DNA of 64,000 nucleotides from Gavia stellata (taxonomy: Eukaryota > Chordata > Aves > Gaviiformes > Gaviidae): the NCBI RefSeq assembly GCF_030936135.1, contig NC_082603.1, positions 35,754,329 through 35,818,328 on the forward strand, given 5' to 3'. The stretch's first letter is position 1. Every line of letters begins with the position of its first letter. The notes under the pieces are model-generated. The model made no database searches. It was given only the letters and a program-made list of their open reading frames with translations, and had not been told where the DNA came from. Of the stretch, positions 39,601 through 53,300 are shown one piece after another. Made by a program: the position numbers and the translations under genes.

Positions 39601-42600
39601 CCTTCGAGGAGGAAACTCAATTAGTTTATGGAAGGGATTACACGACGGAGCAGCCTGCGGCGTAAGGCGATTAGATTCACTGACCCAGGCGTCCTCCCAG
39701 TCCCAGCACCTTAACAGTATAAACCAGCCTTTTTTTCCCCAAGAGAATACGAAAAGCTCAGCAAAAGTAAACAATACATTGCTTCAGTCTGTTGCCTGCA
39801 GAACAGCAGCCTACGAGCCTCTGACTCTCAGATAAAAACCACCCCACCGCCCCAGGCAAGCTCCCCACCTCCTCCTCCTGCCTCCCAAACCCACCAGCAA
39901 CCAAAAGCAGAGGCAGGATTGCCCACGGTACGTGTGCTGGAAATTTTTCTTATCTTTCCACTTAAAAATGCACAGACGCTACAGTGACGGATGCATCGTT
40001 ACTACTTATACGGCATACTTCAGTTCAAACATCCTTTTTCTAGTCCCTCACTCTTTGCTGCTAACGCAGCCACGTTTCCCTCCCCGCTGCTCACAGACTT
40101 GAGTCCGTCAGCCGTTCGTGACCGAGCGTAGCGACTCACGCGCACAGCTCAGTGTAATTGTATTGAGACATAATTGCTGTGGCGGCTCACAAAGAAGAGT
40201 ACGATCAGTATTTCTCAGAACAGTTTCTCCGGTGGAATTTACTACTTCAGGAACACGAACAATTTCAGTATTAAACTGCAGTCTGTGAAAAGAGTTCAGA
40301 AATGTAACAGGTCTCAAGCTGGGGCATGATGCTTCCAGTTGCAAAACGCTGCAGTCTCGTACAGAGAGGTCTGCCGATGAGGGAAAGGAGAGAAAAACTA
40401 CCAAAATCTCGGTCTGCACTTGCAAACACTGCAAGTTTTCCGACATTGCAAGCTTAAGATTAAATTTATCTAAAAAGAAATTTGGTAAAAGCAAAGATTG
40501 CTCACAGCATTTAACGAAGGTGTAGTAACCAAAACCTCTTTGGTGTTGCAAGTTAATTTATTATTTGCAGAGCACTAGCACAGTCCCAGCCCGGGCTGCG
40601 GGTCAGGGTCTCTAACGCAGCCCCCTTGGAGCCGCAGCTCACGTACTGGCAGGGCTTTTCTTCAGGATTTATTAAATCCAAGATGAGAAAGACAATGGTG
40701 AAGATACAAAAAATATGAAGTTTGGAGAAATCTGGAACGCTGTGGGACCACGCCAGATGTACGCCTTCGTTCTCCTCTCTCTTTCTCCATGCCTTGTCCT
40801 GGCACAAACACGGAGGAGAGAAGAGTGGTCATTATTTTTTCCCATTGCCCTTCCTTCCCCCACACCCCCACGGCAGCTTTCCGTGTATCTATATACACTA
40901 CACAGAACTTGTGACAACATTCCCATTCCTGGTACCTTGCCAAACCCCTCAGTCTTCATCTGCTGGTTTCTGTCTCGGCATTTTACACAGTGAATTTACT
41001 GATTTTTCTAATAATACATCTGAAATGACAAGACACGTCAAGCAACTGGACTCGGCACGTGGCATTCCGAGTCTGTTGAGATGGTTTCGCCCCTGAAAAA
41101 ATGATCTTCAAGGTAACAGAAAACAAAGTGTCTCTGTGGATATCACTTCTGAAGCAGAGTTCTGCTCTAAATATTATAATTATTTTCATATTAACAATAT
41201 GTAAAATATTATCTATATAATTTTTTCTCCCAGGGTATGACGACTGCAAGGATATCCTCTGCAAATCAAGGTCTTTAAAGACCACGAAACACAAAGCACA
41301 GACGCAGAACCAAACCAGTACTGCCCCCCATTAAGGCAGGGAACAGTCAGTGGCTTAACAGTTCTATTCCCACTTACCAGCATCCCTGCCCCGACGCACG
41401 GCAGCTGCCTCCTCCCTGCGCTCCTCGGCTGCAGATGTGGGAGCACCTTTCTGCTGGTGCTGGAGCCAGCGAACAACGTTTGTCTGTCGCTCGCAGTGGG
41501 TGTTAATGCCACCGTAAAGACCATTTCGATCCATTAGGGAAGGACAATTCCTCAGCAATATAAAACGACGGTGCTCTTTTCCAGTTCTGCGGAGCTCCTT
41601 CCCGGCACGAGCTCAGCACCAGCCCGTCACCGGGACCATTACAGAAGAAGTCTTGAGTTGAAGCTATGAACCCAATTTTCTATTGCAAAGATAGCTTATT
41701 TTATCACTTTGCAGCGGGTCCAAAATGAAACTGTTTTGGTTGGCACAATTGATACTGTTAGGAGGAGACCAATTTTTAAGAATGAAAAACATTCTTTATT
41801 ATGAGTACAGCCATATGGCACACTCAAATGCTGTTTTTCAGAATAAAAAGCAATGCTATACAAGTCTGAGATAGAATTGAAGTCTTTGTATTCTTCACTA
41901 CTACGGTGACAGAAAGTCTAACTTATTTTAGAGTAACTATAATGAATGGAAACTATGAAATGCTTTAATTGATTTCTGTAGCCCTCAACACCGTAACATC
42001 CGTTTCTGCCATTCTTCAGGTATTTTGAAGGGTGAAAAGACTACTGGAACAAACTCAGATTGCCTTTAGCTAAAAACTTATCTTGAAATCTCATTTTAGG
42101 ATATGACACACACAAGAGCATAGAAATCCATTCTGCTCAACAGTATTTTCTTAGGAAGACTGAGAAGTCAGATACACAACCAAGAAAAGATACACGCTTA
42201 ACGTGCCAGAACCACAGCATTGGCATATATTCTAGCTTTTGCTTTCTAATGTTATTCTAGTTTTTTCTAGTATTTTGCAGTCTAGATATTAATTATCAAC
42301 ACTCTAAATAGTTTCCCTATTTATATTTGGTTCAAAATCCCAGGAGTTTTCTTAAGATAAATACAAATGATTTGAAAAGGTATGATTAGATATTCATATT
42401 TATTACAGAATGGCATTTACATACTCTGTGTAAGAGAAATCACAACTTTATGACATATTTTATTGTAGGATGGGGGTAGGTGCTTAATATCGGTAACATC
42501 TTATCTAACGAGAGTGCAATTTCTGGGTCTGAGAAAGTGTCAAAACATGATGCTGCCAGACTAGCACACTCATGGATCGTAAGGAGAGCATTTTGTAACA

Positions 42601-42960
42601 GGAGAATACAAAAATCTTGCTTCATATCAGCCTGCATCAGTAAAATTGTTGGATTTTGCTGTAATAATATTTAGACGTCCTATGTATTGGAGGAATCAAT
42701 AACTGGTCCAAAATACAACCGGCAATCAAATACAAACACATTAATTAATTAAAAAAACCCCTTATAACTATTTTCATTTATGACCTTGATAATTAACCAG
42801 GCTTATTTAATCTAATCTCCCCCGGGCTTTATCAGCTAAGTTGAAGATTAATGATTTATTTTGAAATGAAGGTCCTTAAGCCTAGGTAAGCCAGAGACTG
42901 TTTGAGTACAATGGTAAAAGGAAAAACATATTTAATAGTAAATCTTTTAGAGGGAAAGTG

Positions 42961-43017
42961 TAAGTGGATTGAGTAAAGACATGACCTTAATTTATTCTGT
43001 GTCTTTACTCACCATTA
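42961..43017. other. Bulged hairpin, 18 base pairs, 18-base loop
   Basis: A perfect 12-bp core (TGAGTAAAGACA with TGTCTTTACTCA, 42970-42981 and 43000-43011) is extended by TGG/CCA and TAA/TTA, with a 2-base and a 1-base bulge on the left arm. The loop is 42982-42999. It lies in an AT-rich tract without recognised repeats. It resembles a small hairpin RNA precursor, but it is shorter than a typical pre-miRNA. Confidence 0.5.
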
Positions 43018-43162
43018 ATATTTTGCAATTGCAATTTGAACTCTTTTACAGGTTTCAGTTTTTACACCTTAATTGCTTAGTAATGGTTTATTTTATTTAA
43101 ATGGTTTGTTCTTTTATTACAGGATGATAAGTATTTAATAGCTCAGTGTCTATGAGACAATT

Positions 43163-43175
43163 AAAAAAAAAAAAA
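43163..43175. repeat. A13 homopolymer
   Basis: Thirteen A on the plus strand, with no transposon tail recognised beside it. Confidence 0.9.
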
Positions 43176-46100
43176 TTATTAACCTTGAGTGTGAGACCTG
43201 AAATTGCCAGGTAGTTTACTCACGCCATCCTTCAGCAATCCTCACTGCCCTACATCTACAGTAGTTTGGTTTTGCTTAATAGCAGGAGTTTTTCAATAAA
43301 TATTCAAATATTTTGAAGCCCGTAGAAAACCACGTTAATGACACCTTTTAGCGTACTCTTGTAAAAGGAGGCCAAGGAAAGCTGAGCTATAAGAGCACTC
43401 ACTGAAATTCATTTCTGTGGAGTACCAGGCCTGAGCACGACACGTGTTCTTAGCTGGCACACAGAAAGTAATGGGATGAATTTAAAGTTTTACTTAAAAT
43501 TCTAATGGAATTTGATTTTCTTATGAAAAATCAAAGAAAGATACTAAAATAACACATTGTTTTAACTCTGGAGTCTACTAAAGTTTTTTATTTATTTAAT
43601 AAGTTCTGTAATGGATCATCATATTTTACACAGGATGAACTATTTTATAGCATGAAAAAAATGGTTTAAATTTAATTTGATGGGGGGGTGCGTGTGAACC
43701 ACTAACAAGCAAAAATTTCTGTTAAAAACATTCAAAATAATATTTAAAACAAAGGTCACACATTTGATATTCCTGCCACTAAGAGTATGCCGTTTCCATC
43801 CCCACTATCACAGCAATTTCACATCTGTAACACGTTGGTGTACGCTCAAGGCTTTACCTTTCACAGGAATGCCTGTACTTTGAGGAAATGGGTAAATCAG
43901 GGAAACTTATCCTGAGCAAAGGGATTGTGGCAAAAGCACCCATTCATATTGCAGTCTACTTTTTGAGTATCACAGAAACATACCCCCTAATTTACGGTCC
44001 CATCACTAGTACATCTTTGCACTAGTATTGTCAAGCACTAAACTATTCAAAAATGAAGAAGTGCAACAAATTTCAAGGAAAAGAAATTTAGCCTAAATGA
44101 ACAATGAAAATTTTCAGCTTTGCAAAAGAAATTGAAACAATGAAATCTCTACAGATTTCAGAACGACCCTCAGCACTTGCAGCCCTCAGCAGTCCCATGC
44201 AACGTGCGGCTGGAGAAACTCCTGCAAAGCAGGTCTAAGAAAAAAGGTAAAACAAACCACGCAAAGGGTCACTTACGTCCGGATAGCAAAAAGTATTCGT
44301 TCATTAATTGCAAAGAAAATATGGTTATGGGTAGTTTGGAGATGGCGAAGGTGACGTGTAGAGAGAAGCCAAGAAAAGGCAAAGAACTCCAAAACTAGGT
44401 AGAAATATTTTGTTCTGTGGCGAGTCCCACGCGTGCCCTGGGTGCGTAGGGCTGGCTGCAGCCTTCTGAATGACCTCTGGATGTGAGAGAGACGCGTGGC
44501 AGCAAATACATCACCCGAGAGAGAAGCGATGCTCTGGATTTAAAGAGGAGGGAAAGGCACCAGCGGCTGCCGGTCAGTGAGGAGCTCTGATTTCTGCTGA
44601 AAGGACACGGAGATCAAAAGGGTCCGGCCACCCCGGTATCAGGGACACGCTGCTTACTCTACGTAAGGCCACATAAGGATGGGGTTTTTCCAAAGAAACT
44701 GAGGCCCCTTCAGATGCAGAGAAAGATTTCTAAAGCATTGCATTTCTAGCCTAGGGACACCCATTGCAGTTTATGAAATACCACAATAACTTTTGCAAAT
44801 GAAGAAAACCTCAAACAGCACTTTGCATTCTAAGACAACACATCAATAGGGCTCGTTTGATGTCAAATCAAAAAGCATTTTTCTCAGCGCTGTGTATCCA
44901 GTTACAAGACACTGTCGAGTATTATCAAAAATAAAACATAATAAAAGGCACAACCAATTTGCAGTCTCTGTTGAGGACCTGCATTTATGAAGTCTTCCAC
45001 GTGGTTTACAATTTTTTTCCTACAACTTTTATCAGAAAAGCACTATTGAGGATACAATTTATGAAATTCCCTTCCCCTGCGTGCTTGAAGCATCTCAATT
45101 TCTCAATGAGCGGCTGCAGCCAGACCCACGGCGGACTGTCTGCCAAAAAGGAAAAGAAGCCCTTGTTTTAACCATGATCAGCTAAGGGAAATTTTTTGAA
45201 AGCTTCCTGTTGTAATCTAACCTCTCCCTGTGTTGCCTGAGCACCCATTTCAACTTGTATGTTGTGATTTGCCCATCAATGCCTAAGTGTAAGCACCTGC
45301 CATGGTCCCCTCTATGCGACAACACGGGCTCCCTGTGAAGCAGAGAGCACACCTGAATGCCGAGGGATGATCGATCAGCGCGTAGTAACCAGTCACTGAG
45401 ATTCTCATAGAAGAAAAAGCCTTGAGACGAATCGCATGTTTTTAATTAAAATGAGTGGGGGGGAAGGAATAGCTCTATTCCTGAAAGGGAAAAAAGAACA
45501 TTTTAGGAGTTTTCCGAAATTGATCTCTAAATGCTCCATCAACCCTTCCCAGCCTGTTGCTCTTCTAAACCAGGTTTATAGAGCAGCGCTGCATAACCAA
45601 ATTGCAAACTGGACAAAGAAACAGAAAAGACAGACCATGCAACTGGCAGGGGTGCTTCACTGAATGTGACCTTCTGTTGATGGCAAAGGTCTAATGAGGC
45701 GGCTAATGAGTCTGCCCCTTCCCTGGTGCCATGTCACCTGTGTGCCGTCCGTGCCTTAGGCAACAAAACCAGGCTGAAGCAAATAGAGAAACCTATTGAA
45801 TTTCTATTTCCTATCAACATTTTAATTATGTCTACATCACAAAAGCTACATGAAACACAATGTTTTTATTTAGTTGTTTGAGTATTATAAAGGATAAACA
45901 ATATTTGCTCATTAGTCCTTATTTCCTATTTCAGATTTTTCCAGAGAAAACTGCTGCTTTAATGATTTTTACAGATGTTGAGACCTTAACAAAATGAAGA
46001 AAAAGTGACAAAGTAGTCTGCATCCTTTTAGCTTGGTCTTTCATTCATATGTATAAATAGGAAGCTCATGAATAATGTAGATCTAGAAATCTGTTAGCAT

Positions 46101-46874
46101 TTTTGCTGTTCAGAAACATATGATTAGCATTGCTCTGACTCCCAATAATTATATTCTTGTTCTCAGAGATCATTCTTTAAATCTGCACAACCGTCGCTAT
46201 ATTTCTGGAAGTAAATAAGGCAAAATATACATTAGAGATGCAATACAACGCATGCCACGGCACTGCCTCCTTCCTGTGTGTATAGTGGTATGCCAGCAAC
46301 TACTAATACTTTTAAACAAATGCTTTTGCCAGGGTCATGATAATAGGCAGGTCTGTTAACTTTCACCCACTTCTGAATATGCACAAGTCCAATAAAAATA
46401 GCCTGGATGCAGGGAAATCCTCTGGGAGACACCTTCCCTGCAGCCCAGTTAAACCCTCTGCCAGCACCAGCGTGTGTTCATTCATCCCGCGCAGGGCTGG
46501 AGTATATCGTTAAGCCGTGTTTTGGCTTCTCTTGGACAGACCAAGTGACATACGAAATTGCTCCTGCTTGCTGGCTGCCTGCACCATACCCAGATATTGA
46601 AAAGAGATAGACTTGTTTTTTTCTGGCATGCAGTGGAAGCCATATGCAATGTATAGGCGAGACAGCTGACCTCAGTGTTTAAGACCTTTGATCAATATGC
46701 CCGGCAGCATTTGCTCTGGCACATGCACATTTGATCTGGGCTGTATAAAAGATTTGTGGGCTAGAAACACTATAAAGTGTTGTGCTCTGCAACCAGCATG
46801 AGTCATTCTATCTTCTCCCGTTTTTTTCCATGGGATATCTTGCCACACTAGATTATACTTACATGATAAAGCTG

Positions 46875-46887
46875 TTTTTTTTTTTTT
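46875..46887. repeat. T13 homopolymer
   Basis: Thirteen T on the plus strand followed by AAATAAAG. No target-site duplication or retroposed body was seen beside it. Confidence 0.9.
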
Positions 46888-47105
46888 AAATAAAGCTCTG
46901 TACATGCAGAAATGCCAATGACACCATTCTGGTGCAGTCAGAGGTATCACCCAGCCATACATGTACTAAAATTGCATCAGGTGTTTATGCTTTGGCTAAC
47001 ATGAATAGTTCATTTCACTGGAGCAGAGCATGATTTCTGAATAAATATTATTAACTTGGGGTCAGACAGAGAGTCCACCTGCAAGGATGCAAGTCCTGGT
47101 ACACA

Positions 47106-47342
47106 AGAATCACAGAATCACTACGGTTGGAAAAGACCTGTAAGATCACCAAGTCCAACCACCACCCCAACCCCCCCATGCCCACTAAACCATGTCCTGC
47201 AGTGCCACGTCCACACGTTCCTTGAACACCTCCAGGGATGGGGACTCCACCACCTCCCTGGGCAGCCTCCTCCAGTGCTTCCAGTGCTCCACTCTCTCAG
47301 GAAAGACATTTCTCCTAATACCCAGCCCATACCTCCCCTGAA
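47106..47342 (-). mobile_element. CR1 LINE 3'-end fragment with end of ORF2
   Basis: AGAATCAC tail units, then the same GGTTGGAAAAGACCTG block as at 6820-6892, the 3' UTR, and the CR1 stop. Beyond it come the last 50 or so ORF2 residues (RRNVFPERV, then [20 protein letters not shown]). Compared with 13106-13622 it has a small in-frame duplication: HWKHW replaces KHW. Homology ends near 47342, after the codons for QGR. Sense relative to NEGR1. Confidence 0.94.
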
Positions 47343-50300
47343 ACCCCGGTTCTGCCCGTTCTCCTCTCACTGACTCAGAGCAGTGACCTGGGGCCGGCAC
47401 CTCCGCATCCCATGGGCACGCAGGGCAGCCTTGGGCTAAAGAAAAGTCCCCACAGCAGCAGGCGGCTGAGCAACTCATCATCCCCATTACCAGAAAACAG
47501 GAAGAAAACAGGGGAGTCTGCCTCCGTTACAACAGAGCAGCAACTTGGACACAGGGAGCTGACTGGGAAGAGTTCGTACTAACTTCAGGCACCTAACCAA
47601 ATTGCTGACGTGTGCAGTCGATACAGGGGCCAACAGATAGTACCTGTGCAGTTGGGGTCCGTCAGGCCCTGGATCAGCCCTTAGAGATGCTCCCCCTGAG
47701 CAGGGGGAACCGGGGTCCCTGACCTAGCCACCGCCAGGTTAACCTCCCCCAGGGTTTCCCAGGTGAAAGTCTTCTCCCACTGCTTGCAGCGCTGGGAATA
47801 CGGGCACAGACAACTCTTTCCAGAAAAAAAAGGTCTTATTCCCATTTATAGACATTCTTGCCTGATCTGTGCATTCCTACTGTGTTTAGAGTAAGCACCC
47901 CCATCTCTGCAGCCCTCGTATATGTATAACGCACACCTAGAAGAACTAGATGCTGTTCAACTGATCTGGTATTTGCTTTCACTGGCACAGCAATTTGTGA
48001 ATAAGTTATTTAATAATTGCTGCGTAATTATAGTTCTACTGATCCCTGATGATCTGAAATCCACAGACAATGCCTATCAAATGAATCATTACAAATCTCT
48101 GTAAATTACATGGTGAAATGTGCCAATGTCATGATGAAATTCATAAAATGTTTACAATTTCCGTAAAAGGAGACTTAATTAAGCTGGAGTTATGGCTGCA
48201 CATCTCTATACAGAGTTTAAGAAGGAGCACATTATAAGATTTGACTTCGAACTTCCCAAGAGAAATAGAGTGCCACATAATGCTACAAGTCAGAGCAAAA
48301 AAAGAGGAATACAGCAGCGAACATTAACGTGGATTGTTCCAGTTACAAATGAGTCATAGAGAAGTACAACTAAATTTCATTTGGTACTAGAAAATAGGTA
48401 GAACATGAGGCTAACAGTACCTGGCTAATCTATAGAACAAGTCATCGTGCACACAGTCAGAGGAAGGAAATGCATTTATTGCCTGGGGAGCTATTAAAAG
48501 CTGAGATCAAGGAACAGAAGTCTGCTGCAAAGAGCCTACAAGAAAACAGGGGATCCAAGCACACACATCAATGGTTTAAAATAAACAACAACATGTGCTT
48601 CTCAAAGGATTCACTTATCATCTCCTGCAAGGGATTTACATATATCAGACTGTGATAGCTGTTGTCAGACCCGATAACTTTTTCCTGGTCAAGGAAATTT
48701 AAAACATTAGATTACCTTAGATTACCTGTTATTTACGTATCAGGATCCTGCTTCAGAAGATTACAGCCAAAACAAGGATGACTGCCTGCCAAGGTCAGAG
48801 GTAGACCTGCTCTTCTGCTGCTGCTTCTGATGCAGAATCAGCAGAACTCATTAAGGTAAGCGTCACACTACAGCTTAGACTCTCGTTGCACAGATGAACT
48901 ACTATTAGCATATTATAAATGTACTATTAGCACACAAAGCCTAAACATACTATTTCTGTAAATGGAAATATCTTCTCCGTTCTTTTGGATACCAAATCCA
49001 CCTAAACCTGGCTGAGATAACCCTGGACTGGCCCCAACTCCTCTTGCAGTCCCTCCTCAGCACCAAGGTTGCCTACACCGACCCTCGCTACCTCGTCCTT
49101 TCACTGCTTTAATAATGGGCACAACAAACTGGCTACTTCTAATGTATTGAACATGAAATAAATCTTCATCTGCAAAAAGACAAACAGGACTTCTTTTCTT
49201 AAATGCAAAACAATAAAAATCCCCTTAAAGAAACCTAGAAACATGAGTAGCTAGAAAGAGGGCATTAGGTAGAGTTAGACCTAGGCCAATTGTTTTGGTT
49301 AATGCTGACCACATACCCCACTTGTTAAACAGGATAAAATCAAACCAGCACTAAATCCCTGGGTAAGTTGGGTTTTGTTTAGCTTTGCAGTAAGGTATTC
49401 ATTGGAACAGCAGAAAGTGAATTGTAGTCAAGAGCTGCGTCTTCTTTTTTGACTTTTTTTGTACAGAGCAGACCTGAGGCTTTCGGTTCATTTCTTTAGC
49501 ACTGAGGACAAATCCTTTCGATAAACTCACTAAGCTTCACTGTCAAAATCATTTTGGTTGCTTGCCCCACTGCTCTCTATTGAAGACTTGCAGAACCCAG
49601 CTGTTCTAAGGGTTAGAAATCCTCCTCTTTCAGCCTGGATTTATGCATGACAAATTCATACTCATTCAATTTTTGGACCAGCTTCATCCCTTAGCCTAAG
49701 CAGTTATTTTCCCCAGCAGCATATTATTGCATTGATTTATGTGTAGGAACAACCCTCTCCCAGCCTTTGCTGTGCTCGACCGGTATTGCGCAAATGTTTA
49801 TTCAAGGGCAATTTCCTTTCACTCCGTCGTCACGTGCAGCATCACAGCCAGGCTCCGGTTCAAAACCCCAGGCAAACCGAGCTCCTAGCAGAAATTAAGA
49901 GTCATTAGCAGCTCTGTAATGAGTTCCAGCCACAGCTCCTTCCTGCTCCGCTTGCCGGGGCAGCTGCACGATGCAGGTTGGGATGGCGTCAGACCAAGGA
50001 CACAAGATCAGTCACGCCACGTTCCTCCTCACTCACTCCCTTCCAAAACTCCAGATAGATATGCTAAAAGAAAATGTGTGAAAGTATTTTGATGTTCAAG
50101 AAAAGTCCCAGGCACTCTGGGAAAAACTTTTTATAAATAGGAGAGTGATGGTTCCAGTCCCCGGACTGGGAATTTTATTTAAAGTAATGCAAATTTTGTA
50201 GGGTGTTTTATATAACAACTATTAACAAAGACCGTAAAAAACTGAACTACCTTTCTGACTTGCGCTGACACTTGCATGTCCTGGATATGATGATCTGTGT

Positions 50301-53300
50301 GCTCAGGTTGCATACCGAACTGCGGGACAATATTTACAGAGCCCAGGACTAGTTTCAGTGACTGCTGGTTGAGAGTAAGTGTTGAAAGGTCAAGAACAAG
50401 CCTGTCATTTGCAAACAAAAATGGACCGGCTGCAAAATTTCTTTGGTAGGAGAACCATGTGTGTGATGGGTGATGTACTGAAATTCAGACAGGATGATGA
50501 CAAGTAGTGCAGGCAAACGTTAAACCTTCTTTCACATTGCATCCTAATATCGAAATCTGCATTCAGGGAAAGCACTTTGTTATTTTGCAGAAAGTGCTAT
50601 TTTGCTTCAAAATGTCAACCACTTAGTCATTAATGAAAAGTACTATTTTAAACCGGACATACTTTATACAATATACTGCTCTGATAATAGCAGGAATCTA
50701 TTTTTTAAACTGAACTCTAGGTTAAGAAGAAAGGTGAAGAAGATGAAGAAATGCACCTTGCTGAAGAAGACGAAGAACTGCATAAAACTACCTTCAGCTG
50801 CAAAACTGCAGCTTTACAAACATTAAAGTGTCTACTGATTTAGGTAAGACATTGTCGGATCCTTACTCCAAAGTTAGTTTCTCCAGCCTGACAGACATTT
50901 TCCCATATACTCGCAGCACTATGGAAAGCTCAGCAATAGCATTAGGAAAGAAAAGGGGCTGCTACCAGATGTGCGTTCTATTGGCTAAATAAGTAAAAGC
51001 TGTACATCACTGCTATATTGTGACGTGCCTTAGTTTATGGTGTCGTTACTTCATGAGATTTGTTGCTTTCTCCCTCACATCCCCAATGTTTTAAAATGAA
51101 ATGTTTTGTTCTTTCTCTCAGAATAGTATTTTAACTGAGTAAATTAACAGAATTTAAATGATCAAGTTCTCAGGTTTGTGTTTCATGTTTCAATAATGTT
51201 TGTGAAATCTAAATATTGCATAGTCTAAAAATGTGAATATTTTTACAGGTCAATTTATAAGAGAAGGTCTATAACAGTAACAGCACCTTACTGCACAGTA
51301 AAATTCAGTTTACTGTTGTCAATGCTTCATAGTAGAACATTTAAAAGTCAAGGAATCAGCTTTGTTACTTGCGATAATATGTTTGGGGAAAAAAGTACAT
51401 TTCTGAAAAATTCATCATGGGTCTTTTTCGCTAAGTATTTCTAATATTGCAAGCAATATCTGAGGATCTGATGGCAATGTTTTTCATCTGAGGTTTGGAA
51501 AAGCCCTGAGAAGACTAAGCTTTTCTACTCAATTTATTACTTAAAACCCTGTCTAGATCTCAACGTACAAACGTATAGGTGGAAGTATGGATAACATTAA
51601 TTTAGTTCTCTATTTTAGATGTTTATTGAAACACCTCAGCATTTTGTCACTTAGGTGATTCAGTACAGAGGTTAGTTAGTGTTTATAGTGTGGGCTCACT
51701 GAAAAAGCTCATGGATTTAAATCTCTGAATCTATTTTCAGCTTTCTGGCAGCAAAGATTTTTTTTTTTCTTCCTAATTTTCTTCAATTCACAGACTGTTC
51801 AGACGCTTAGGAACATATAGGAGCTCTCAGGAAAATGTAAAGAGAAGCCATAGAGGTCATCTCTATCTCTATTTTTTTTAGTTATCTCTAAATTATAGGA
51901 CACTTGACATAATAGAAGCACACATGATTTTCGGATAAGCATTGTTTGATTTCAAGCAATGGCTTTGTTAAATAACATAGAATTTATTTGGTAAATTATC
52001 TCAGTCATGGCATTTTCCAACCTGTCAGACTATTCGCTTAAATACTGAAGTCTTGGGTTTAAAAACTGTTTTATGATTTTCATGACAATTCCTGATATTC
52101 TTGATCAATAGCTAATTCCTTTTTAAAGCCCCATGAGCTTTGGTCTCAACAACTTGTTATGAAAATAAGTTCTACACTTAATAATATTTTAATGAAGAAG
52201 TGCTTTGCATTAAGTTTAAAATTTGCCACTGATTAGTGTAAGTGAAAGCTCTCTTGGGCTTGTTTTATGAGAAAACTTCCTAATACACCTTCTCTTGACT
52301 AGCCAGTATTTCAATAAGCCTCTTTTTCTTCAGAAGATAGACAGTAATAATCTTTAATCTCTTGACATGGGAATTTTTTCATCCTTTGTTTCCTATCACC
52401 CCTTTATGAACCTTCCCCCTCCATTCTGCAAAATTTTTGAGGCCAAGGCTGAAGTCTCTATTCCAGATTGATTTGTAAAATATATTTATACCATTACATT
52501 ATAGCACTCCTAGGTTTCATCCCATTTGTTATGCATGGTATTCTTTGGATTTTCAATTTTTTAAAAAGTTAATTTACTTCAAGGTTTTCTACCTCTTGAA
52601 AAGAAACACAAGTTCAAGAAGAGCTCTGACTGTCGGTGCTCCTCGCCCCGGTCGGGGCACAGGCAGCGGCTGCCTTCAGCAGCACGCTGTAAATAAATTC
52701 CACGGATGACCTTGAATGCTTTAATCATCATAATTAACTGATACCTAAGATGAACATTTAGACATGCTTCCAGACATGCTTCAACCTCTCTGATTTATCC
52801 AGTTCAGTAAGAATTTGTGTCTAAACATTGTTAGCTATGGTTATAATTGCACAATTTGAGAATATAAATACAAATGTAACAAAACATAACACAAAGGCAA
52901 ATTCGGTAAGGATCCATAGCAAAGTTCACCAGGGTTTTTGTTTGGTTTTTTTTTCCCCTCAAACACAGATACACTCTCAGGCTTTTAAGGTTTCTTCTAA
53001 ATGTCAAGGAGAAACACGTGTTATTGGCCTTGCTCAGACGGATTATTTCTACCTCGTCCCATCTCAGTCACGTATTGTCATATAATGCAGAATAGCGCTC
53101 AAGCTGGAAAATGGATTTAGAGAAAATTTCTCCTTAACTCTCAGTAAACGGTACCTGGAGCAGCAGTTGGCATCCATATGGAAGGATCTCAAACCCAACA
53201 TCTAACAGAATTATGACGACTTACATAAATGCAGGATTTGGCCATTTATCTTATTCTGTATGAATATATGAATTTAAGGCGCTGAGTTTTTAACTCTGCC

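Larger units (their letters stand above)
30681..47105. other. Intron 6 segment without genes
   Basis: Long tract without clear transposons. GC-richer patches lie near 35010-35260, 37080-37380, 37990-38160, 41370-41640 and 44400-44650. The open frames there (up to 147 codons) lack motifs. An AT-rich tract free of recognised repeats at about 41640-43400 contains a bulged hairpin at 42961-43017. Homopolymers: A13 at 43163-43175 and T13 at 46875-46887. Confidence 0.55.

Noticed and set aside
46875..46895. T13 followed by AAATAAAG considered as a retroposed poly(A) tail
   Set aside because: No retrogene body and no target-site duplication on either side.
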